Assembly: GCF_008831285.2 (NCBI RefSeq)
Contig: NC_045140.1
Span: 1,777,528-1,841,527, forward strand
Reading direction: 5' to 3'
Length of the DNA: 64,000 nucleotides
DNA from: Nymphaea colorata
Lineage: Eukaryota; Streptophyta; Magnoliopsida; Nymphaeales; Nymphaeaceae
The number at the start of each line of letters is the position of its first letter. The stretch's first letter is position 1. The notes beneath the pieces were generated by a model. The model searched no databases. It was not told where the DNA came from and was given only the letters and a program-made list of their open reading frames with translations. A program made the translations under genes and the position numbers. Of this stretch, positions 1 through 12,400 are shown in pieces.

Positions 1-1799
1 AAACCTTGGAGCCTCAACACGAAATGATCCAAGTTTTTTATAAGAGAAACTGAGAGAGGTCGTTTTCCATTTCTCTTTCGTTTCCTTCAATCATAGACGT
101 AAGCCAAGCGAATAACGTGATGGAGAAAGAGCTGTTGGAGTCACTACTGCACAAGATCCCCAAAGGTAAAGAAATTCAAAAGGAAAAAGAGAAAAGGACT
201 GATCAGATTAGTCAACACAAAGAAAGAACCCTAAATAATTTGGTTCAAGATTCGAGTTATTAATCATAACTTGGCTGAGGGGCACTGGTTATATATTGGA
301 GGGACATTTTATATATAAATATGTAAAATTTTGGGATTTTTTCAATATATAAATACACGATTTTTTATTGGACCTTGTTTCCCCCACATGTGGCTCTGTT
401 CCTGCTCATCCACCGCTTGTCTCCCTTTTATGTTAGCAACTTCAAAATGATAAAATTGCCTTTTTTAAAAGAAAAAAAAAAAAAGAAAAACCAAAATAAA
501 ACCAGGTGCCCTTGATATTTGATAAGGACAAAAATGAAATGTTAATCCTTTGTTTAAAAGTCCAAATTAAAGATCTTTTACACCGCCGTCGAGTGTTCGG
601 TAGGAAAATTTGAAGTCTTTTTCATCATTTTTTTTAACCTTGGTTTATGATGGATCGAACTGTTTTACTTAGATAGTTGGAAGATTCTGAAAAGTTAGAG
701 TTACCATTCAATATATATATATATATATACATTGACTTTTTTGGCCATTCAAATACTACCGGCCATTCATACATACAGTCTATGCATCAAAAAGGAAATT
801 AAATGTGCAAATTAAGATAAGGAAGGTGAACAAAATTTTTAAGAATTAATTAATTAATTTAATTGGATCAAGAATGTCCTAGGATAACAAAATACAAGTA
901 AAACTGTATGAAGCAGGTATAGCTGGTCAATTTACTAGACTTCTGTGAGTGATAACTGTAGGAAAAACAAATGTGGACCCTAGATATAACTTAAATATAA
1001 ATCTGAATTTATGCTAGTTGCCGACATCTACAAACATTCACCAAGCTTCGAATAATGTTAAGAGCTCTGAGTAGGGAGTTGGTAATGTAATGAGGGAAAG
1101 ATTGTAAAGAGTCATCACCGACTCTCTTGAAAGAGTCGAGATGACTCAAGAATAACTGCTAACTGGGCGTCAACTTGATGGTGTAATGTCCTCCTGTTTC
1201 CTCTTAGACTTCGATACAAAAGCGCGCAAGCCTTCCTCTTCATTCTTCGCTCATCGAGAACTAAAGACCCAAATTTTACAAGAGTCCCTGCAGCTAATCT
1301 TCTTTCCGATATCAGGTCTGTATCTTAATGGTGTGTGTGCTTTTGTGCATGAGAAATTGATAAATACCATACTCCCTGGGTAAGAGATAAAAACCAGAAC
1401 ACCTAAATTTGTATTAAAAGTTGTTCTAAACAAAATGTGATCCCTTTAATTTGTTATAAACACTAGTTTAATATGAATCATCTGTTAGTTGCAGTTATTT
1501 TTCTAAAAAAAAAAATGATCTTTTCTACTATCCAGATTTTGATATCATAAGAGTCATTCATTTTTAAAAAAATCGTTATTAAAATCAAAAAATGATGCTA
1601 TCAACATTTTAATATTATAAGAGCCATTCATTTTTTATTGTTAAGAAAACATTATTATGACCCACTTAATAAATACTTCTCACCAAATCACTCTTAAGAC
1701 CATATCTACAACGTTAGATTACAAAAAAACTATTTCAATATTTAATTTTAATTGGTCTTATTTTTATCCTTTATCCAAGTTGCTTGGTTTTTACCAACT

Positions 1800-1837
<38 letters not shown>

Positions 1838-3440
1838 AAAGGGTTGAGATTGCGACCATTGACTGTTTGCCAAGAAAAAAGAGCTCACCAAACATCAGGA
1901 GCTGATCATAATGACATGATATTGAAGTGTTGATTGCGCAGATACAGCACTTATTCGTTGGTTAGATACAATTCAAGTCTCTGCATGTTGTAGTAAGTGG
2001 AACCATTCTAACATTTCTCCTGTCATTCTCTCCCATTTTTCCTCTTTCCCGTCATCCTCTCTGAATTAAGACCACAAACTGCAGCTCACTTCACACTCTC
2101 TCTCTCTCTAAATAATAAAGGAACCAGGAAGAAAAGAAAAGGTTCCTGCTTTTCCTCTTTGGATAGTTGGTGAGACACTAGCTGACATTTCAATAGTGGT
2201 GGGAAATTTTGTCTCGAATTGTAGCTGTCCGTCCCACACTCAAATTTAATGGGAAAAGAAAAAAAAAAACTGGGAAAAGCTAAAGGCAAAAGGAAGGGAG
2301 TAGTACAGAGACAAATTCCAAATAATAGAAAAAAGAAAAGTAAAAGAGGGAACACATATATGCGAAAAAGAAAAAAAAATAGAAAAGAAAAGGAGAAAAA
2401 GCAAGAATTGCATGCATAGGAATCAGGAAAAAAGAAAAAAAGAAAAAAAGAAAAAGAAAAAGCTGGGCATTGCCGGCCGACAAAAGCATCACCATGACTC
2501 CATTGAAATCCATCTCTTTCCCCTCCTAATTAGATTAACATATAAGGAAATCACCAATGCTGAGTCCAGTCAAGTGGCATAATATTTAATACCAACATTA
2601 TTAAAGAAGAGAGAAAAGCTTGTTTAATACCAACATTGTTAAAGAAGAGAGAAAAGAGATGAAGAGAAAGCAGCATATCAGTAAGAACCTAACCAGTTTG
2701 TGACAAGATATAAATATTCAATGCCCTTCAATTTAATGGTCTTTAAGTCCAAAACCTAATTACAGGGAGGAGGAGGAGTTGGGAAGAAGCCTCGTAGTGC
2801 TCACCAGATAAGATGTTTGACAATTTTGAATGGGAACATAAAGGAATCCCAAATTTAGTTGTTTTTTCTTTGGTGATGTGCCCTTTTGTCTCCCTCAAAC
2901 ATGGATTACTTGGAGGAGGATAAATTTTACACAACTTTTCAAAAGACTTGGGAACTTACCATCTTCTTTAGTAGCTAAAGGCTACTGGGGAATGTAGATG
3001 TCGTTCTAATACAAGGAAAGGTAACAAAAAGAGAAAACAAGGACTTGTTTCTCCGGAATATGAAGTTCATCTGATCAGAATCTCAGATCCGTACGTATGT
3101 GCTCAAGCACAGGGTTATACACATGGACATGAATCCAAATCTTATCAATCCGTTCCGAACAATTGAACCCAATCAATGTCATTATCATATTTTAGTATGC
3201 CGTCACCATGTTTAATAGTTGCTAGATCCAAAATATATATATATATATTAAAAAACAAAAACAAAAACAGATTGGGTTTGGTAGAGTTAGTCAATATATA
3301 ATTAGGTATTAAGTGGTAGTGCATGGTACCTAAGTTGAAGGGTCTACCACTGTTATCGCGGACAGCATCAAAACCCAAGATTCCAAAAACAAAGGAAATG
3401 AAGGGGCCTTTGGGCTTCTCTTATAGGCAGTAGATTGTTA
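1..3440. other. Intergenic, no gene recognised
   Basis: AT-rich sequence with no convincing coding gene. It holds an (AT)n tract at 711-729, an (AC)n/(AT)n tract at about 1800-1837, long purine-rich stretches at about 2240-2460, and a tandem duplication at 2585-2656. A possible first exon at 121-166 (ATG GAG AAA GAG... followed by GTAAAG) has no identifiable continuation, so I do not call it a gene. Confidence 0.6.
2585..2656. repeat. Two-copy tandem duplication, 38-bp period
   Basis: The segment beginning TTTAATACCAACATT and ending AAGAGAGAAAAG occurs at 2585-2618 and again at 2623-2656 with one substitution (ATTATT versus ATTGTT). This is a simple local duplication in non-coding DNA. Confidence 0.8.
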
Positions 3441-3451
3441 AACACCTCGCA

Positions 3452-3844
3452 CAATGTTGTAAAAGGCGAAACAAAGTGTTGAGCCCCTCATGAGGCGAGG
3501 CAAAGCGACGCGTTAGTTGAAGCGTAGGCTTCATGGACAAAGTTGTGAATTATAAATATATATACATATATAATAAATTAAAAAAATATGAAAATAATTC
3601 ACCCATTCATTACCTTCTAGCAGCTATCACATATCCTTAACTATTTGGCAATGTTGGAATTAGAAGAAATTTGTGAAATTGAATGTTAGAATTTAAAAAT
3701 CACGAAATGTAAAATCTCTTTTTTACATACACTAGAACTTATAAGACAATAAAAAGATAAAAAAGCCTTCTCGCACAAATAGTTTTATTTTAACATGTTT
3801 GTAGACTAAACAACAAAGCAAGAGTAATCTTCTTTACAACATCA
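3452..3844. mobile_element. Probable non-autonomous hAT-like element (degenerate)
   Basis: The left end reads CAATGTTGTAAAAGGCG. The right end reads CTTTACAACATCA, an inverted match in about 11 of 13 positions. The 8 bp outside are ACCTCGCA on the left and ACCTCGTG on the right, a 6/8 match expected of an old hAT-size target duplication. The interior near the left end has GAGGCGAGG-type motifs. The terminus closely resembles that of the element at 47168-47900. No transposase is encoded. Confidence 0.45.
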
Positions 3845-4519
3845 ACCTCGTGCTCACGGTAAAACATTCATTACTAGAACTGCTTGTTCTTCTTGATGAA
3901 GACAAACAAACACCACAAAATTTTGTAGTGAACATGCACCAGTTGAGTCGGGCAAGTCTCTGAAATTCTCTGTTTCCTGTAACTAAAAAAAAAAGAAAAG
4001 CTTGAGTACCAAAAGCAAGGTACTAAAAGTAGAGTAGTACCACTGGCTTCTCCCCAATAGCAAAAAAAAATTATTTTTCAACAATTTGGGATAAGAAAGA
4101 AGCATATTCTAAGATGAGTCGCATATTCCAAAGCCTAAATGAATGCATTATACGTATGTTTGAATGATTAACCAAGAAAAGAGGAAGGGAAGAATTGAGA
4201 AAGCAGCCAAAGTGCTGGAATTAGGAATATCTTTTAAGAGATAACTCCAAACATCGGGTTCCCTCTCCACCAATCAGTCGCTGGCCATTAACGACTCCCT
4301 CCCTCCCTCTTTCTTTTCTTTTTCCACTGGGAAATTCGAAAACCATGGAATAATAAAATCGTTGGTGGACCCCACTACCCAGGGTGGGGCCTTGGAGCTT
4401 GGCTCGTTTTCCCATAAGCATCCGAGCGTGGGGGCCACCGCCGCACCCAAAATTTCGGAAATGCCCTTTTTTTTGGGAGCGGTCTACTGATGGGATGAAA
4501 GAAGCATAGTAGGCAGTCC

Positions 4520-4552
<33 letters not shown>

Positions 4553-4641
4553 GGTACGGTTAACTAAGACAAATTTTGGATAACTTATAATATGTTGAGA
4601 TCACATAAGATGATGACGGAGATGTACTTATTAACATAAAC

Positions 4642-4798
4642 CACAACTATTAGGTAGTCAGTTTTTATTTTAAATTCACAAACAACTATTGCGTTGTCAG
4701 ATTTTATTTCAAATTCACAAACAACTATTGCGTTGTCAGATTTTATTTCAAATTCACAAACAACTATTACATTGTCAGTTTCTATTTCAGATCCACAT
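4642..4798. repeat. 39-bp tandem repeat, about four copies
   Basis: A unit starting AACAACTATTGCGTTGTC and ending in TTTCAAATTCACA repeats with a 39-bp period. Clear unit starts are at 4681, 4720 and 4759, and a more diverged copy precedes them from about 4642. The 39-bp period is a multiple of three, so it keeps a spurious repetitive frame open (4689-4871), which I do not regard as a gene. Confidence 0.8.
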
Positions 4799-5312
4799 AA
4801 TGTTAACTTTCTATGTTATAAAATGGAGGTCACTTAAGGCCCGTCAAGAACAGCACTTCAAGGCATATTAAAGAGATGAGGAGTTTGGTAAGAGATTTGG
4901 CCTTTCTTTGAGTGGTCGGATGAAATACTTCAATTCACCCTGAAACTAAGCTTTTCAATTGTGATGCATATATAAATTTGTAAATTGCAGGTTTAGAAAA
5001 AAATATTTTTCATGAAAAAAAAGGTGGTGCAAAGTGTGTAGTCTTAGCTCATTGACCATAACAAACAAAAATATATGTTGATAAATAAAGAAGTGTATTT
5101 CACATTTTCAGAAATTTCTCAATGATCATATTTGGGCGATCATAGCTCAAGTGCTGTTTGGTTTCCATGCTGACACTTATCCATTATGTATCTACAATAT
5201 ACAACGATGGCTTCCACGCAACTAGTTTTTCGTAGATTAGGTACCACGCTAACTTCAAGGACGAACCCTAGGGGCAAGTTAATCTTCGCAATCGACTGAT
5301 CCTGAGATCGAG

Positions 5313-5406
5313 ACAAAGTTTTTTATCCTCTCACTTTATTGATTTGATTTTGTTTCCTCACAAAGTTTTTTATCCTCTCACTTTATTGATTTGATTTTGT
5401 TTCCTC
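5313..5406. repeat. 47-bp exact tandem duplication
   Basis: A 47-bp segment beginning ACAAAGTTTTTTATCC and ending TTTGTTTCCTC appears at 5313-5359 and is repeated immediately at 5360-5406 with no difference that I can see. Identity suggests a recent event. Confidence 0.85.
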
Positions 5407-6339
5407 CGGTTTCTTTTACCCCAGATTTTGACACCAAAGACTGAGCCAAGATAAATTTTTGATGTGGTTCTATTTTTATTTTTTTTTTCACAAACGCCGT
5501 AGTAAATTTTTTTGAAAATAATGTAACTTTTTATACGAGGCATGATTCTTGTCGCCTCCTAGACATGTGGATTTAGTCAAAGTGTGGAGCAGTGTTGCAG
5601 CAATTGTCAGTAGCGAGGCTACTGTGCTACTGTATGACTAGCGTGAGTCATTATCTACGCCAGCATTTGAAATCTTGCATTGTGATTACGCTGGACCTAG
5701 GTTTAATTGGGCTCAACCGCATGTGGTGCTCATATCAGACCTGAGTCAATGCCCTAAAATCACTCGTTCTTTTAAGTGAAAGTGAAAGACCTGTTAGTTA
5801 GTGTTGTTCAATGAAAATTTTCTGACTAGGGCCACTAGGTATTCACCAAATATTCGAACGACACTTTATATGTAAATATACAAAACTTTGTGGTTAACCG
5901 ACACATTAATTTTATTGGGTAGTGGCCAGTGGGGGTTCTTTCCGGCACATAACCACATGTGATTCGGACCCAAGTGTAGTAGAGTATGCTTGACAAAAAA
6001 AACTGCATTTTAGAAATATATGTTCTTAAAACATGTTTCCAGAGTAACTTTTACATATATTTCAAAGATTTATATATGTTTAGTAAAATAAGAACATGAT
6101 AATTAGAAAATATGTGTTAAGAACATGCCATAAAAACCTTAAAAAATCTGCTCCACTCAATTGCAGCTGTGAGGTTTCATTCTTGGTGTAAGGATGGGAG
6201 GATGACTTCAAAAACCGTGTTTGGATGGGAAACCAAATGCCTTTCCAGGGTTCATGGAATTTTCTTATTTTCCCAAACGTGGGGAGGAAAGATTTTTCTC
6301 GTTTACTTTGCTCAAACTTGCAAGGGGAGGGTAAAAGGT

Positions 6340-7550
6340 AAAAAGGTTCTTCTGTTCAGGCTTTTCGGCCTCCGTCCTTCGCTCGACGGGGAACCGGCAA
6401 CTGCCGGTTACCACTCGCGACAAAACATGGAAAAGGCTGGTCGAAGACCGGGGCCTACCGGCCCTAATGATTGAACGTCCTGCTTGCCACGTAGGTTGTA
6501 AACCGTCTGAACTCGGATTGGGATTTGCTACCTGACGGATCGGACATAATCCGGTTTTCTTTAATCGGGTTCGGGAATCCTGGAGTTGAATCCAAAGATC
6601 AGCTACGGTAAAAGCTGAACTTCTCGTACGGTCGGGTAGAATCGTGCTTATCAGATCTTGGATTCAATCACCTGAATCATATACCGAGTCCCCCGAACCC
6701 AATCAAGATTCTGGCGAGAAGACAAACTCGACGGAAGCAGCTCGACCTCGACTCGGCAGTTACGTGTTGATTTCGAGCTCGACTACAATAACACTCGACA
6801 AACTCGTTTGAATAGAATTGATATGCATCCTTACGTATTGATGTCAAGTTCTACTCTATTAAGGCTCGACAAACTCGTTTCAATAGAATTGATATTCATC
6901 GTTACGTGCTAAGCTCGAGCTCGACTTGATTAAGGCTCGACAAACTCGTAAACTCATTTGAATATATAGACTTGATTAAGGCTAGACAAACTCGATTAAG
7001 GCTCAAACTCAACTTGGCAGTTTAAGTGTTGAGCTCGACTACAATAACGCTCGACAAACTCGTTTGAATAGAATTGATATGCATCATTACGTGTTGAGCT
7101 CCAACTCTGCTCGATTAAAGTTCGACAAACTCATTTGAATAGAATTGATATGCATGGTTACGTGTTGAGCTCAAGCTCTACTCGATTAATGCTCTACAAA
7201 CTCGTTTGAATAGAATTGATATTCATCGTTACATGTTGAGCTCAAGCTCGACTCGATTAAGGCTAGACAAACTCGTAAACTTGTTTGAATATATCGACTT
7301 GATTAAGGCTCGACAAACTCGTAAACTTGTTTGAATACATCGACTTGATTAAGGCTCGACAAACTCGATTAAGGCTCAAGCTCAACTCAGCAGTTACGTG
7401 TTGAGCTCAAACTCAACCCGATTATTTGAACGAGTTGACTCATGAACTCGAGCTCGACTCGTTAAGCAAATGACTCGGCTCGAACTCGTTCATGAACAAA
7501 GCTTTAACGAGTCAAGTTCGAGCAGATCGACTAGTTGTTCACTGCTAGTT
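6340..7550. repeat. CTCGA-rich nested tandem array
   Basis: The motif GCTCGACAAACTCG, with single changes, recurs about ten times between 6790 and 7365 at spacings of about 70 and 47 bp. A larger unit beginning GAGCTCGACTACAATAAC occurs at about 6776 and again at about 7031, giving a higher-order period near 255 bp. Between copies sit TTTGAATAGAATTGATATGCATC and TTACGTGTTGAGCTC blocks. The array follows a G+C-rich block (about 6340-6720) and ends at 7548 with ACTGCTA. Read on the minus strand that end is TAGCAGTGAACAACTAGTCG, which looks like a hAT-type terminus. No matching left end was found, so it may be a truncated element with an amplified interior. Confidence 0.7.
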
Positions 7551-7559
7551 GAAACCCAC

Positions 7560-8537
7560 TTAAATATTTAGGGTATATTTGATAGTACGTGATTGCACCA
7601 CTCACCAAAAAATTACAGATCCCAAGAAATGGGATGCTAAATTGAACCTTGGATCTTCAGTGATTATAATCACTTAAAATCTCAGATCGGAAATAAAATA
7701 AAATCTAGACGTATTTAGGTCTCAGCAGCAATTTTCACGTTGATCAATCCCTTTCATTTCTCGCATGCTTAGTGAATGTGGCCCGACAGAGTAAAGCCCA
7801 CCACATGCGGAACATTGAAAGCCATCTCTCCTTCTATTGGCATCAATTGATAAGAATCTCTTTACCTCCCTGGCATCAAACAATTCCAAACTTTACCAAG
7901 ATCAAGAAACTGAGGATGCTGGTGGATAAAATTAAATCTGTTCTAAGTTCATGTCAAAATCATCTTTGATTTGGGGTGGAGTCTTATGTGGCCATCTGCG
8001 TGCAACTTCAGTATTTGTAAGTTGATATTCTCAACATATATATGTATATATATATATATATATATTCTAAGTCTTAAAAGCGAACAGTTATAATTTTTGA
8101 GCTTCCCTTTTTCTTGGGGGCCGACGAAATAAAACAAATGTAATAATTATATCAAAGGAAAAGTAGAGAAAAGAGAAAAGGTAGAAGAAGGAATCGGTGA
8201 ATGTGCACGCTACGTAAAAACTGGAGATGGATGATGAGTTTCTCCAAGGCAATAAAGGGTGGTGAGGAAAAAAGGTAAAAAAGTAGTAGGAAGACGAGGA
8301 GGGGTGGCCTCCATTAAAGATGGAAAACAAGTAGGAATCTTTAAGACTACTGGAAAAGAAGAAGAAAGCTGTTGGGTTGGAGGATTTACTTAAAACTATG
8401 CACATGCAGTCGTCAATGGCTTCTTCACTTCGTGCAATTAAACTGTTGGGTGGACTGTAGCCGGTTGGCCCAACTCTCTACGTCACCTGTAAATTACTCT
8501 CCTTCCTAGATATTTCCACCTTTTCCGCACGTGCCTT

Positions 8538-8599
<62 letters not shown>

Positions 8600-9230
8600 G
8601 AAGAGAGATAGAGAGAGAGAGAGAGAGACTGCACATGCAACTCGTTCGATTATTACTTGTTTCTTTTTAGACTGAATGTAAGACTTTAGATATAACCAGT
8701 GGAGATCAGCTCTCCAAATGTGATACACTCATTGTAGAATTTTCTTTTATTTTTTTCCCGATGCTTTAAGTTCTTGCCGTCCTCTTATGTATGTTGGTAG
8801 GAGGTCGAATAATGTAAGTAGTTTTTCAATTTACAATGATAATTTAATAGACTTATCTTTTCCCGCCATTTTAATCGCTGTAGCATCCATTTATAACATA
8901 TGCATTAACACGAATTCAATGGATCGGAAATTGAATACTGCAGTTTACTGGACCGCTCCTTTAGGGCCATGTTTATAATGAATTCGTGTAGTTCCTATCC
9001 ATTTGAGTGGGTAGTGTCAAGGTGATACCTTCGTCCAAGTAAATTGGATCTCATAAAGAACTGGTAGTAACAGGAGAGTTGGGAAAAGTACTGATCACTT
9101 TATATCATGCCCCAAATAAACCTAACACAACATGATTTTCAAAAAAAATTAAAATTTTATAACTTGAGGAATGACTTGTTCTTTGGTGACTCCGTCTGCA
9201 CGGAAAGTTTCAAAATTTTGGGAAGAGAGA
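7560..9230. other. Intergenic upstream of extensin gene
   Basis: No coding gene is recognised. An (AT)n tract at 8541-8578 runs directly into a (GA)n-rich tract to about 8629. The rest is ordinary AT-rich sequence. The distal promoter of the extensin gene probably lies in the right-hand part. Confidence 0.5.
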
Positions 9231-9237
9231 GAAAATC

Positions 9238-9238
<1 letters not shown>

Positions 9239-9270
<32 letters not shown>
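9239..9270. repeat. (GA)n tract in extensin promoter
   Basis: An uninterrupted GA dinucleotide run lies about 65 bp upstream of the TATA box. GA/CT tracts near plant promoters can bind BBR/BPC factors (established for that family). A role here is inferred from position only, and the tract may be a neutral microsatellite. Confidence 0.7.
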
Positions 9271-9273
<3 letters not shown>

Positions 9274-9334
9274 CATTGCATCTTTTGAATTAAAATATCA
9301 CTTAGATGACAGCTCCACAGTGAGGTAAGGAATC

Positions 9335-9342
9335 TATATAAA
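9335..9342 (+). promoter_or_regulatory. TATA box of extensin gene
   Basis: TATATAAA lies 137 bp before the chosen ATG. Transcription would be expected to start roughly 25-35 bp downstream, at about 9365-9375, giving a 5' leader of about 105-115 bases. The leader is CT-rich (CTCTTCTTCCCCCTCC), as is common in highly expressed plant genes. Confidence 0.75.
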
Positions 9343-9478
9343 GAGAGACCTAAGTGCGTGCTAGCACAGACTCAGGCCTCTTCTTCCCCCTCCACATTGT
9401 TTTCCTGTCACCGTTTCCAGATATCTGGAAACAAGGGGGGGAAAGCAAAGTTGCCTGAGTTGGTGATTTTCCGGCGGA

Positions 9479-12400
9479 ATGGTCCTCCACTCCGGGGACC
9501 CCAAATGGGGTCGCCTTTGGCCTCATGTGCTCTTTGCTGCTGTGGTATGGTTCTCTGCTAGCAATGCTGTAGTCTCCGGCCAGTATCCCTACTCGTCACC
9601 ACCACCACCGCCTTATATGTACAAATCACCACCACCTCCTTCGCCGTCGCCGCCACCTCCTTACTATTACAAATCACCGCCGCCTCCGTCCCCCTCTCCT
9701 CCACCACCGTACTACTACAAGTCTCCACCACCACCTTCTCCTTCACCGCCGCCACCGTACTATTACAAGTCCCCTCCACCACATTCCCCATCTCCTCCGC
9801 CACCTTACTACTACAAATCACCACCACCACCTTCTCCATCTCCTCCACCACCTTACTACTACAAGTCACCACCACCACCGTCCCCCTCCCCTCCTCCGCC
9901 CTACTACTACAAATCTCCGCCGCCACCTTCCCCATCTCCTCCTCCACCATATTATTACAAATCCCCACCACCTCCTTCCCCATCTCCTCCTCCTCCCTAC
10001 TACTACAAATCACCACCACCACCTTCCCCATCTCCTCCTCCTCCCTACTACTACAAATCACCACCACCACCTTCCCCATCTCCTCCTCCACCCTACTACT
10101 ACAAATCCCCACCACCGCCTTCACCTTCACCGCCGCCACCTTACTATTACAAGTCTCCGCCACCACCTTCACCGTCTCCACCACCACCTTACTACTATAA
10201 GTCCCCACCGCCACCTTCACCATCGCCGCCACCACCGTATTACTACAAATCCCCACCACCACCTTCACCGTCGCCACCCCCACCATACTATTACAAATCC
10301 CCGCCACCACCCTCACCATCCCCACCACCACCGTACTACTACAAGTCACCCCCACCACCATCACCGTCTCCTCCACCCCCATACTACTACCACTCTCCGC
10401 CACCACCAGCCCATCCAATGCCGCCTTACCACCACAAATACCCTCCACACCATCACCACCCCTACCACCATCTCCATGTCAGCGTGGTTGGAAGCGTCTA
10501 CTGCTACGCATGTTACGATTGGCCACACAAGAAGCTTGTGTCCCATGAGAAAAAACTTGTCATTGGTAAGCATATTCTCCATGGAATGCAATGACCCTCT
10601 CATATTTCCTTTTTCTCTCCTCTGGTCAGTGTTTTTCTTTTCTTCACAACTCTCTTCTTCAAATTTTTTTGAAAAACATGTTGATTTTCGTGTGACGAAA
10701 GCATAAATCATAATAATTGTTTCCCAGAACATGTTCAATATTGCGGGCTATTTTTTCTTTGTTACTTTTTATTTTCTAATTTCAAAATGAGGTCAGCATG
10801 AGCTTGCGATGACACGTTTCGGCCACAACCTCTTTGAAGTGATGTGGACCCTCAAAGGGTACATACTTTCAGCAATAATTTAAGCCTTCTAAAGGCTAAA
10901 CTCCAATGTTTTTGCTTTGAATGAGTTGGAGAAGATGAACATCAAGAGCTTCACTCCCCTCTCTCTCTCTCTCTCTTTCTTTCTCTCTCTCGCTGACCAT
11001 ATGTTGATGGCCGAACAGGTGCCACAATTGAAGTGATTTGTAAAGAGGGATCCAAGAAGATTTCATTCTTTGGGAAAACAAACAAGAACGGAAAATACTA
11101 CATTGAATTAGAAGGCTTCCATGGAAAGTACGAGACCTGCAAAGCCAAGCTCCACAGCGCACCAAAGGGCTCTCTCTGCAACATTCCCACAAACGTCGGC
11201 CATGGCAAATCTGGTGCTTCTTTATTCCTTGAATCAGAGTCTCATGGTGAGATAGTTCTCAAAGCCAAGGCATTCGCTTTTGCTTCTGAAAAGCCATACA
11301 AGTTCTGCAAGCACCACCACTACCACCACCATCCCCCACACCACTACCACCCCAAGCCTCCTCCCGCATTACCACCACCACATCATTACTACTACAAGTC
11401 CCCACCACCACCAGCTCCTACATACTACTATAAATCTCCGCCACCGCCATCACCAAAGTACCATTACAAGTCTCCTCCACCACCATCACCATACCACTAC
11501 CAATCACCACCACCTCCTCCTTACTACTATAAGTCACCGCCACCACCACCGCCCAAGTATTACTACAAATCCCCACCCCCGCCATCACCATACTATTACC
11601 ATTCTCCACCACCACCTCCTTACTACTATAAGTCCCCACCACCCCCATCGCCGTCTCCACCACCACCATATTACTACAAGTCTCCTCCACCACCATCACC
11701 TTCTCCTCCACCTCCTTACTATTACAAATCCCCGCCACCACCATCGCCCTCACCACCCCCTCCCTATTATTACAAGTCCCCACCACCACCATCGCCATCT
11801 CCTCCTCCTCCCTACTATTACAAGTCTCCCCCACCACCATCTCCGTCGCCTCCGCCTCCTTATTACTACAAGTCCCCGCCCCCGCCATCTCCATCCCCTC
11901 CTCCACCCTACTACTACAAATCTCCACCACCACCATCTCCATCTCCCCCACCTCCCTACTACTACAAATCTCCTCCACCACCATCCCCATCACCCCCACC
12001 CCCCTACTATTACAAGTCCCCGCCACCACCATCGCCATCTCCTCCTCCTCCCTACTACTACAAGTCCCCACCGCCACCATCACCATCTCCACCTCCACCC
12101 TACTACTACAAGTCCCCACCACCACCTTCACCATCTCCACCACCACCCTACTATTACAAATCTCCCCCACCTCCATCTCCCTCACCTCCACCCCCTTACT
12201 ACTACAAGTCCCCACCACCACCATCGCCCTCTCCTCCACCTCCCTACTATTACAAGTCACCGCCGCCACCATCTCCTTCACCGCCTCCTCCATATTACTA
12301 CAAATCCCCACCACCACCGTCCCCATCACCACCTCCCCCTTACTACTACAAGTCCCCACCACCACCATCCCCGTCACCTCCACCTCCCTACTACTACCAC

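Larger units (their letters stand above)
3853..6168. other. Intergenic, no gene recognised
   Basis: No coding gene is recognised. The block 4250-4460 is richer in G+C than its neighbours and contains pyrimidine tracts, but I see no exon structure. An (AT)n tract lies at about 4527-4552, and two short tandem duplications are listed separately. Confidence 0.55.

Noticed and set aside
6169-6474. 101-codon plus-strand frame in a G+C-richer block
   Set aside because: No motif, signal or family resemblance. It borders a repeat array and probably belongs to transposon-derived DNA.
8483-8728. YIYIYI / SLSLSL minus-strand frame
   Set aside because: A pure translation of (AT)n and (GA)n microsatellites.
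9505-9561. Alternative extensin start MGSPLASC in another frame
   Set aside because: It resembles the opening of some extensins but meets a stop after 18 codons and is out of frame with the repeats. Using it would need a frameshift, whereas 9479 already supplies an in-frame signal peptide.
9558-10448. 296-codon minus-strand frame across the first extensin array
   Set aside because: The 48-bp period keeps other frames open by construction. The translation is a low-complexity V/E/C/S repeat without domain features, and the plus strand has a clear signal peptide, splice sites and family match.
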